From: Clavelina lepadiformis
Lineage: Eukaryota; Chordata; Ascidiacea; Aplousobranchia; Clavelinidae
Reading direction: 5' to 3'
DNA length: 64,000 nucleotides
Assembly: GCF_947623445.1 (NCBI RefSeq)
Contig: NC_135242.1
Span: forward strand, 2,852,001 to 2,916,000
In this document: one piece after another, positions 36,150 through 48,100 of the stretch
How positions within the stretch are numbered: position 1 is the first letter of the stretch
Layout of the letters: every line of letters begins with the position of its first letter
Notes under the pieces: model-generated
What the model was told of the DNA's origin: nothing
Databases searched by the model: none
What the model saw: only the letters and a program-made list of their open reading frames with translations
Made by a program: the position numbers and the translations under genes

Positions 36150-39100
36150 ATGGCCAGCGGGAGGTCATCAATTAAAAGTGTCTCTGAGGGAGTTCACAAT
36201 GAAGCCTACACTGTGCATCAAGATCAAAACGGAAATGCAAAAGTAACAGAAAAGAGGTAGGCGGTAGGCTTTATTCATAAAATGGGATGGGGTTACCCTG
36301 TGTTTCCTGAAGTTGTTTTTGGGTACCGAAACAGTCTCATAAATTTCTCCAACGGTCTGTTAAAGTTTGTACTTTTGCAATGATAGCATAAAATTAGCAT
36401 TAGTATTTATAAGTAGCGGTTTCTTAATTTTTTTTCCGGCTTTTTAAAATTTCTTATCGGTCGCGAAAGTCAAACCGTAAAAATACACTGAGAGTAGGCC
36501 TACTTACGCATTACGTGAATATAGCATAACGTTTATAAGCACACCGGCCTGATTTTTCCTTTAAGTATATTAGCATATGCTAAGCATAATAGCCAGCTAT
36601 GTTCATTCACAAGCGCAGCACTAATCGATATTTCGGTACATATGAAAATACACATAGGGTCTATTTGTCTACCAATTATTTCCACATTCTTTTCGGTAGT
36701 GATTCTGATATTATTGCATTCGTTTTTTATCCTTACATATTCTTACTTTCTTATACATTAAATAGTTTTAGCATGCTAAGTTAATAATGCAGCATTTAGC
36801 CTAACTTGAACTTCAAAATAGCAGACTGCTACGCATAATTCAGTCTCAGTCGCCAAATTTCAGATGACTGTAGAAATACGTAGCCGACTTGGCGAGAGAG
36901 TTGGCTATGTTAATTAGATGTAAAATATATGCTCGCAAACAATTTTTTATGAACCCAGCCCTAAAGACCTATAGGGCAAATTCACCATAAAAATGGTGCT
37001 ACAAAATTGATTGCTACGTCTTAATCAAAGGTTATTAAGTTTTTCCCTGCAAACGTTAAAGTAACATAACTGCTCTAGAAACAATTAAATGTACTAAAAC
37101 CCGAGAAACGTTCAACGATTAAATTTTTACGCTGTTTCAATTTTTTTAAATTTAAAAGGGAAAAACTTACAATATCTTAAATTAAGTAAATTCGCTTCAT
37201 GTTAGGTAAATTAATTTCACTAAGATATATTTGGGTTAGGCTAGCTGCTAGCATTTTCGATTTAGTTTTTTCTTAACATAAAAACTGTTAATTTCGAAAT
37301 CTACACTGGTTTCAGTCGTTTGACTTTTGTAGAAGCAAGCAAGGCTTTTTAGTCAGTCAGAATCCGGGTTGCTTAGGGTTACAGAAGTTCTTTTGTTGGT
37401 TTGCTTGGGGCTTGGTTCGTTCTACCCTGTTGTTTACGAAGATTGATACACATCATTTTAACGAGCTGAAATAGAGGTTGTTTCCCCAGTTTCCGTTTCA
37501 AGAATTCCAAGAACGCGTTGAACTGTTGTGAACCCGCTTCTCAGCATCTGTTAGCATGCTGAGGCGATCAGCTCAAATTTCATCATAGATATAGCCTAAG
37601 ATTAACACGGTAACAGGATCATTAGAGAAAAAACCGTTAGAGTAAAATTGTCCTCGGATAAGATAGAGACCATATTTAGTTAAGCATGGGGAAGATAGAA
37701 CTATAATTTTGCTTCAATGAAATTTTCCAGGCCATAGGCTACTGAAGTTATTCTGCTGATAATGTTAATTGATATTTGTAATAAAAACGAGTCCTTAGTG
37801 ATGATACAATTTTGTGCCTTTTACCAACTGTTCTTTATGTGCAAGTTAGAATAAACGCACGTCTTTAGACTAGCCGAAACCAATCACCAGAAAAGTTGAA
37901 GTGCACAGTACGGTAGGCCTACAGTACAGTAGACAGTAGGCTACAGTTTAGGTTTTCTGTTACTTGTGCACTTCACGTTAAAAACTAATAAGCGGAAATA
38001 TTTTATAGTTATAGGCTAATTAGTAATTACTGTATCAGGGTGTTGTACTATTGTCAGGAGATCTAAAGATATGTTATTGTGGTGACATTTTGCTGCCATA
38101 TAGACAACACAAGCTTTAAACTTGTCTTGTTTTATGCTGTAGTCATAGATAGCGCAAAAAGCTTAAGACCTATAGTTTTCACACGTACCAGTGTAGCAGC
38201 CCACTTTGAAATAGTTCGTAGTCTTCGTGGAAACCTTGATATGTAGGTTAGCATGCGTGAATATGTTGTTAAACGATATACAAAACTTAGATACCATCAG
38301 CTTTCGTTTATTTCATTCGGTTGTATACGAAACTCTTGCGCAACACCAAGAAATGGGGTATTTTTGGTCAGTTTCTACGCATATTGCTTTGTTTTCACTG
38401 ATCATTGTGAAATCAGTACCTTTTCAATGACGTCACAAGGGATCGATCGAATGACGTTGACGGTATGAGGTTAAACCAGCGAACCGTGACCATTTCCATA
38501 AAAAAACGTTTTTTGATAATTTGCCTGATTTAACGTGCCTTAAGCCGGTTGGAGACATTGCTGTGTGTGGCGCAATCGCCTTTACAAAATCTAAACAAAA
38601 CGTGATAACCGCTAAGAGTTTTGTTTTACTTATCAGAAATAAACTATTACATCAGCCTTAGAAGGGTACTGATGCAACTAACCAGCGGCAGTATATAAGT
38701 CTTAACGTCATCGGCATATCGTATACGCTGAGTTGCCTGCTAATTGACAGAATGTTGGTTGTGGCAAAGGCGTACGCGGTGAGCTGAACACAAGTCGTTT
38801 ATTTAGACGTTGATCCCAAGGCTCGAAGTGTTGTCAGTCATGTTGTCGGTAATGGTTGAGATGTACAGACAGAGTAAGCCAATGACAATGACTAAAGAAA
38901 ATGGCGTTTAGCGGAATAGCTCTATTGTTCGGTAAGCGAAAGGCGAGCTCATTTTTGTATACAAATTACTTCACTCAACTAGACCCGTTATTTCTTTGTC
39001 GGAAACGTGCGCTGAAATGATCATAGTAGGCTAACTTTTAACTCGAGTTTCCGGTCGCCCGTTTAAATGTTACATGCAGACTGCAGTACAACTGCATTTT

Positions 39101-42100
39101 GACTGTTGATAGTACAGTTTTATATGAAATCCGCTGTAAGAAACTGTAGAGGCATTTTGCGTTAAAGCTAATTAGGAGCTTTGGCAATGGACCAAGTCGA
39201 AAAGTTAAGAAACTTTCCTTGTTGTTTCCGTGGACAACTGGTTGTTTGTAGTGTTGCTTTCAACTGCGTTGTGTATAAAATTGCATGACTGTGTTCACAG
39301 CTTTGCCAGCAACTTCAGTTCTCATTTTTAAAACCGAAAACGTTTAATTCGACTGAATTTCTGCGCGGAGCGGGCCAGCTAGTAAAGCCAGTTTAGGTTA
39401 AATACTGAAAAGTGAATACTCGTTTGAAACTGGCAGTTGAATGTTTTTGTCTGACTTGGTCGAAGCGCTTGGTTCAAGTTATCGGTTTAGTTAGTTTAAG
39501 TTGAAATCGATTTATGGAAAATATAGTCAAAAGGCAATGCATTATATGAGTCTTCTTGGAGATAAATGAGATATGTTACGAGTTGTGTGTGAGTAATTAA
39601 GGATGACGTAAAACAGCGTCATGATACTGACGTATCCGGCTTCAAAATCCCCTCGGTCAAGCTGAGGGGGTATTCTGCTCCGTTGGTAGCTACCATGGCA
39701 ACTGTTTGCGCGATGACTTATGAATATGAGAAGATCTTTGTAGTCCAAAGTTAGGTTTTTACGGAGCTTGAGAATATGGTTGAAACCACGATTATTTTTG
39801 CCTTTTTGCACGAAAGTGAAAGCGTACGGTTCGCACGTTATAAAGACGGCATAAAACGTGATTTTCTAGCGTTTCTTATGCGTGTCGTCATTGAAACATG
39901 ACGTTTGTATGTAATTAAAGTGCACTAATAACATGCCATAACATGCTTTCAGCGGATAGAAGTAGATAGCTAAAACAGATGAAGTCGTTCGTGCCATGCG
40001 AGATTTTGACTAGTTTTTATGCATTTATGTGTTTTTAGCTTGTCATTAATTAGTGTAGTTAGTGGCATATTTTTCTCGAAACTGTAGATCAACTGGCTTT
40101 GCATTTGGAATGGCCGACGAGGTACTACTGTCCACTACGGAAGGGCAGCGACCCGACCAGAAGGCGTCAGACTTTGCCCACTCAGGGCGATTGGCTCAAC
40201 CCGGCCTTGAACTTCGGTTCGAGCACTTGAGCTTCAGTGTCAAGGGTAAACAGATACTGGAAGACATCAGCGGCACTGCCCACCCTGGAAAAGTCATGGC
40301 AGTGATGGGACCAAGTGGTATGTGATTGTTGGTTTCGTTAATGTATGTTTTATTGTGTTTGCTGGTTGTATTGTGGACGGAAAATTGCCCATTCCTAACC
40401 TGTGGTCAGATAATGGACTTTTTAGATATTGGACAGTGTATAGATGCATTTATAGTTAAAACAAAGTTACATTTGTTATTGTATTGATATGCAGGATATC
40501 TGTTGATCGCAAGAAATATGCAGGCTATTGCGTCAACTGGGTTTTAGATTAAGAGGTTTTTTGAAGCATTACGACCGCATAGTTGTTCATCCTGAATTAC
40601 CGCTTCTGAAAAAACGTCTGAAACCGTTGAATTGAAATTTTGAAAAGCACAGCTATATCTTAAAAGATGTCTTTTAGTTGTGTCGATGGCTGTTATGAGT
40701 GGACGGCAGAAATTCCTAAGCCAAATACGTCATGCCTCCCATCTCTAAGTCAGCCACAGACTCAACAAAAACTTAAATAATTGACTCAAGCCGCCGGCTT
40801 TGAGAGCTAATACGCGACGTCTGTTAACTAAGCATTATACTCCCAACCGTATTATTGCAAGACGTTTTTATTATTTCATTAGCTCTTTTATTCCCAACTT
40901 CCTAGGATCCGGGAAGACTACTCTTCTCAATGTCCTCGGTGGTCGCGTCCAATGCGCGCGTTGTCAAGCAACCATCGGTGGACTTCCCCTGACAAAGAAG
41001 ACGAGGAGAAAGATCAGCTACGTGCTCCAGCAGGACATCTTCTTTCCCAATCTTACACTTCAGCAAACCTTGGAAGTACGTAAAAATTTTCCTCTCTATC
41101 TTTGACCGCAGTTGAGGAATTGGTTCGTCTGCGCAAGACGTTCACGTTCGTGAATTGTAAAATTTTCTTAATTTTTTAGCCTTCGGTTAGCGCTAAGACC
41201 TCCCACCTATCCTACCGCAAGTAAAGCGACCAGATAAGTTCTATTTCAATAACAAACGTCACGCGTGCTGCTGTGGGAACACCCATTATGCTTCTCGCAT
41301 ATGCCGTTTGCGTTTTGACTGGGACAGCCTCTTTTTATAGCTTGGCATGCGAATACCCTAAACTCGAAACCCCGCGCATCTTTCATGCGTTGTAAATGGC
41401 AGCAGCGAAAGAACTGGTTTTTCGAGATGTGGTTTCTTCGATAAAGTTATTTTTACTCGTTCCTTTTCTAAAATGCCCGTAGAACCAGATGACAGTAGAA
41501 AGCGTGCTTTGTATACATTTGCGGCAATCTGCTAAACCGTATGAAAGCAACAAGATTATGACCGCGTATTCACCTCAGGGTTTATTCGCGTCTGATCGCC
41601 CGATTGTCTTCCTGATACCCCGGAATCATTCATCATTCTTGCTAGCTTCCTTTATAGCTTGTACGGACCCGGGTGACCTCTTTGGCAGATTGTTTATTAC
41701 ACAGGCCTTGGCGTTAGTAGGTTTGCAGTGTGCATATAGCCGTATTAAGCTAGCATACCTCTATTGTGGCAACTTAATGGCTTAACGCGCATCACGTACG
41801 TATAGATCTGCACATGACTATAAAGGCATTTTTACAAACTTACAATCGTTTGCAATTGCACTTTGAAGTTGTATTTCTAACGACAGCGCAATTTCAAAAT
41901 CTTGCGTCTTACTGAATTGTCGACATTTTTTCTTGCAGTTTGCCGCGGAACTTCGTCTTCCAGAGAGCATGCCCACCACTTGCAAGAAGGAGATCGTGGC
42001 CCAACTAATAGAGCAACTGGACATGGAAAAATGCACAAAAACAAGTGAGTTTCTTGCACTTGCGCGTGGATTATTACGTAGCAACTTATCGTGACCTGTA

Positions 42101-45100
42101 AGGACAATTTTCTACGCTTTTTTTTTGAAACCCATTTATTAACACAGGTTTCGCTGTTAAACTGAAAGACTGGAAAATTACCTAAATATGATGATAGTAC
42201 TCTATATTTTGTCATCCGAAAGGTATTTTCAGCGTTCCTAAAACATTTGAAAGAACCTTCTATTACAGCGATAAGAAATAGTTTTGAAATTGCTAAGGGT
42301 GGTTTATGTCAGTGAGCGATTGCTTTTAATACGTCTGATGGTAAACGGGCAATTTATCAATGAGACTTTCTAGCCAACTGGTCTTTCCGCCACTTTATCA
42401 AACATTGGGACGAACTCATGTTATCAAAGAGACAAAAAGCACGTGAACTTTGTACCGGAAGAAGCTAAATGTGTTTGAAGTATTTCAGATCTTTAAGTAA
42501 TAAATGCTGAAGCTGTAATAAAATGCACCAGTGTCCATCACGCATTACGCAGTATTTGTCTAATTTTGGATGACGCGTGCTTTTTTTTTGCGCAGTCATC
42601 GGGGATAATATGAACCGGGGACTTTCCGGTGGAGAAAAGAAACGTGCCAACATCGCCAACGAACTCCTGACAGACCCGGCCGTTCTCCTTCTTGACGTGA
42701 GTACCACTGTGTTGCTATTTATGTTTTTTCTGAGATTGTTATCGGATGTTCTGAGGGTCAAATCATACAAATTTTCTTTGGTTGTTTCGATTCTTTGTCC
42801 AGACTTGCAAAAGTATCACCAGCAACTTATAAGTCCTAATAACAAAAGGTGTTCAACTGGTGAATTGAGTCTTTCATGAAGCAACGTTTTGTATTTATAA
42901 GTCTTAAGTTCTATTCAAGTAATCCGTCATAGCACGAAATGCACGGAGTTAGCGTTTGATTTTTATGAACAAGTCTGTTCGGTTCTTGATCGATGTGTTT
43001 GGGCAAACGGCTGTTAAAACATCCTGGTTTTCAAACTATAATTGCGTGGAGAGTGTGTGCTATGACGTATCGAACTAGAATTTCAAGTACTTGAAAGTGT
43101 ACTTGATAGTGCGTTGTCAAGGATAACCTCAAATTTTTATCTGTGTCTGCTCACTTTACTATCAGTTAGCGGTATAATGGGTATAATTACTGCAAGTTTT
43201 TCTTTGATGAATTTGTTAAAGCATAAAATTCGTTTCGAAATTTTCCGCTTGATAACCATATTTTGTCGCGTCAATGGTTTTACGTGACCCAGTAGAAATT
43301 TTTTTACGCTTGAAGGTGATTACGTGTTATGTTCACTGGCCTTATTTTCGGTGCGACAATCACATTAATTTACGATAATTCTAGCTTCTGAAAATTAACG
43401 CTGCCATTACAGATTCGCGAAACCGCGTCTATGGGTTCATAGGTTCTGGAAATGTGGTAAGTCCATATTAACCGTTTCGAAAAAACTTGGCTACTGGGTT
43501 ACTGTAGGTCAACACTTCAACACTTGGTAAGGTCACCTCCGGTCACGCTGCCAACGCTTTCCTGTCATTATAAGTGTTCACCTGTAGCTCAACCAAGAGA
43601 TTTCAGCGGAAAATGTACAGTTGGTTCACCTACAACAGCCTTCCGAATAAAAGTCCCAAGCTACGGCGCTTATCGTGTATGTGAATTGATGGTTTCAAAA
43701 TGGAAATTTTCTTTGTACATATTTAACAGCAGCATCGAATGCGGTTACAATGTTCAATTACCCAAGGCGGTTGTATGTTTATCAAGATTACCGACGAAAT
43801 ATTCTACCTCGCTGATCAGACTTATTTCAAGGATTTGTTCGTCGACGTAACAAGATATCAAGCGTTTATTAGACTTAGCAGCATACGAACTAATAAAAAC
43901 TTTGCGCTCGCGGCTTGTAAAGCTGATAAAACTTTCTTTGGCATCTTTCGTAATTTTCTTCGTTTGCAAACATCATCAGGTGTCATGGCGTCATAATGAC
44001 TGATGATCACGTCACGATTTATTCATATTTGAAAGGGAGTGAGTATATGGCAATGCGAGATGAGTAAATGTGTTTAGCTATTCTTTCATTTCACAACTTG
44101 TGTGTCACATTATTAAATGATGGCTAATTCGTCAGTGGCTTGTGCCCAAGTGACAGGTCGTCCAAAACAACGACGTGACAACTTTGTCACTCGCTTAACT
44201 TCGAACCGGACCACACCAACAAACTCAGAGCGCGTAGTGCATAGAAGTGTATTGCACGTAAATAGCCCTCGTCCACGAGAAAATGATTCTAAAACAATAC
44301 CGCTACGTCGCTGTCCAACGTGCAGTCGCAAAACGGAATCGGTCGTCGTGCACCATTGTGTAAGCAATCTTTGTGTTTTTAATAGCTTTAGAGTTCCCAC
44401 TCGCAGAGTAATATACCGAGTTTGCGGCTCGCATTTTCAATCATAAACATTTTTGTCAAGGAAAACAGAGTTGTCACGTCATCTTGCATAAACCACCCGC
44501 TTCCTTTTCTGTAACAAACAGGATGCCATGCGCCACTCATGCGTCGAACGTGTGTTTTAAGTATGATGCTGTTACGTAAACTCAATCTCTATAACTGAAC
44601 TGAATTGAACTTAACGTGGCCTTTACTAAACTGCTAAACTCCTGTCTACATGCGGGTTGCCATGGCGATAACAATGTATTTTGTACGTCGAATCATCATG
44701 ATACTTGTTGACCTCTTGTGTTGAAAGTTGTAGCGTTTGGCAGCGCAGATCTGAAGTCATTTGTGGACAATTTATCGGCTAATTTAACGGATGTTAAATT
44801 TTCACACGAAGCCCTCGTTGTTTAGTCGTCTTGATTTAAAGTTCTTACTGTGTAGTCCATTGACGCTAATGAAGCCGAAATAGACATCTAAGTCACGTTA
44901 TATTTTCATTCTTCGCTTGAAGCGTTGAAATAGTTGCTTTTCAAGCCACGATCAGGGTTATTAATCGATTCCAGTTATTTTTGCCAGAAGGAAGTTTAAG
45001 CGAGCACAGAAATATTGGTTTTTGCGGTCGTCTGACCTGGCAAACAGTTCGACCACATCATTGGAAATAATTAAATGCTGTCTGCTGTGGAGAAGCGTCA

Positions 45101-48100
45101 TTGTAATTGCTATGTCGATGTGTCATTGATGATTTTCCACTTCTGCTGAACCTGTTTGACGCGTTTGACGTGTTCCCGTTTATCCCCGCTTCCACAGATA
45201 ATTTGAATCATGGCGTAGGTCACTGCAGTGCGTTAATTCACTTGCTTTGTTCGTTTGAATCAAAAATCATTAGTTTCGTCTCGTTTTTGGATACACTTGT
45301 GTTCGTTTTGTCGCATTTTGAACACATATTCATAATGTTTGTAATCAGAGAAATTACCCAGGTACTATGTCAGGATCCGCATGTAGTTGTTGTTTGACGT
45401 TGGCTTTGCTTAAAGTCATTCATCATATGTTTGATTTATACGGCACGAAGTATTGCCCAGACCGCCTGTTACGTGACAATGAAGAAAGCAACATGCCCTG
45501 CGCTCAGACTGAAATTTCAAAAATGCGTCAATGTATTGCCACAATACGAAAGTTGCATTTGACGTTATACGTCACTCAGCTTGGGCAATGTCCGCCAAAT
45601 TAAGCCACTTGCGTCTTGGAACGTCTACCAACCACGTCTTCGATGTCACTTGATGTCGTTCTAAATGCTATCTTCCATGCGCTCGATCTGCGTATATCGT
45701 TCTTATAAAATGAGTTCAAACCAATTACGCTCTTATTCATTTGCATGCTTCTACATTGCAGAATCCCCCATTACTTGAAAGCGCCTATATAATTAATCGA
45801 TCGGTCGATGGTTAAGCATGAATCGCTTTATAAAGCTGCACGAATCCTGTGGTATCAGTATCGTGGAAAACGTCATTCGATTTATGTTGCTCAATATCTA
45901 TTAGTACATGCCATTAAAAATAGGCCTTCAAAAATATAACTTCAAATAAAGTATGTTAAAGTCAACATGATGATCAGGCCATTTATGTGCACCACCTGCC
46001 TGTGTTTCAACACAACCGAAGCGTCCAGCCCGATCTAAAAAAAGCACAAGCAGTGGGTTAAAGGTTTCCAGGCGTCACTCTGAGTTCGTCTATTGTTCGA
46101 AATGCCACCCGGATGAAAAACACAATAGGAAATTGGCTTTCGTTGAACAATGCGATGTTACGTAACAGCAAGTGCAATGGGAAGTGATCTTTGTTGTTTG
46201 ACAAATAATGCTTCGCGGGTGTGCTTTGATCGACTTAACAACACATCAGTTGAGGGTCCATGCGCATGTTCGTTGTGGTGACGCATTACCTTTGTGTGCA
46301 CAATACGCGTATGCTTGACAGTATATTGCAGTCGGCCAGAAAGTACCTTAACGACTCGTCTCTACGAAAGCAATGATGTTTATTGTGTACTGTATCATAC
46401 TTGTTGTGTGTGTTGTGTGGGTCGAACCAATACAGTCAATTGCTCCCGGTCGCGAAATTTATAGTAATTCGAAGTTGTGAGGAAAAATGGCGGCTGTGTG
46501 TCCTTTTCAATCTTAGCTTATCGGGATGATTTGTTTGTTTTTACAGGAGCCGACATCGGGCCTGGACAGCAGTACCGCCTATGCGTTGACAATATCTCTG
46601 AAGAAATACGCCGTACAGAGCGGCAAGACAGTCATGATGACCATACATCAGCCATCTGTTCAAGTTAGTGCTGTACTCTCATATTTTATAATAATGTGTT
46701 GGGAAATTGGGAAATTCTATTTTGCCTAACCGCCCAACAAAATTAGGCTTATTTGTTACTCTTGTAATCGTCCTATCAAATGACGTCAAACTTTCCTTCA
46801 CCAATTTATTTTCTCCAGATGTTCTACCAATTCGACACAATTCTGCTTCTGAGTGCAGGACGTATCGCTTACTACGGTACCCCCAGCGATGTAGTGAGCC
46901 ATTTCGCCGAGATGGGACATTCCTGCGATACCAGCCATTACAACCCGGCCGACTTTATACGTGAGAGAAGATCTTACTAGTATAAGAGCCTAAACTATTT
47001 ACTCATGTTGGGTTTTTACTGGATTTCATCGCAATTTGAAAATTTAATCAAACTCTAGACCGCAATCAACTCATTAACTGAGATCAGTATAAAATCTTGT
47101 CAACTTTAAAGAACTTAACTGTTTGTTTTTATATGTTCATGTTATTCTGTCAATCTTCTTATCAGCGTCAGAATTAGTGGAAGGGAATTTTTAAACATTT
47201 TAGTCCTCTTAGCCGCGCTAGTAATTGAAAAATAGATTCGTTCGTATCTTGGCCCCCCCAAACCATGTGACGTAATGGAAGAACCGCTTTAACTCATTAC
47301 TTGTCCTGACGTAATCACACCATGACACCAGTATTGACTGATTTTGTTAAACGGTGCCAAAAGTTACAGAAAACAAAGTCCATTTTCGAACAATGTGTTG
47401 CAAGTATGTTTTCGCCCGGTGAATCCACTGTTGTTACGATGAAGAAGGGTATATTATTTTCGCCTTATCCTTAACCCAAACTGGGATGCGAGTTTTAAAC
47501 AATTTGTTGTGGTATTTGTACCCACGTATTATTTTTCCTTGGAAAGTTCGTATCAATTTATTATGCTTTCATCAGTTGATGTTGTCAAGTCGGGGTCGGA
47601 AGCAGCCGAACACTTAATCGCCGATTCCAACCAGAGACGTCTGACCACCCCAGACTGTCCGATTCTGGCCGAGACAGTCGCAGGAAAAGCGAAAGACGCC
47701 CCGGTATCGAGAGGTAAGTTAACGATCCACCGGAAGAATTTGTTTTGGAAACTTGCGTTAGCTTTTAAAGCGGAAAGTAATAGAACGTGCCATTATTAAG
47801 CGTTGAATTTATGCTTGTGTGTTGAATGCAGTCACAGTAGTTTTTGTATTGCTTTAGATGACGTGGTTATAACAACAGAAACCGGGCAAGAAAAGTTTTC
47901 AAACCTAAACCTAAACGAAAGTGACTTGCGCAATGGAAATTATTCGACCGGAAACGGAAAGGCCGCCGCCAACGGCGGAAAATACATATCACGTGATCCC
48001 GAAAAAGCCGACGTGATTGGTGAGTTAAATTCAATTCCTAATTTAGATTGGTTTATTTTTATTATAGCCCCATGGGCAGTGTATGGGATATGTTTGTTTT

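Larger units (their letters stand above)
42697..46546. other. Longest intron of the ABCG gene, with two orphan open frames
   Basis: This 3.85-kb intron interrupts the Walker B region between the Asp and the catalytic Glu codons. It contains two ATG-led frames that could be nested genes, at 44120-44446 and 45367-45603, both without homology I can recognise. Everything else looks noncoding. Confidence 0.45.
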
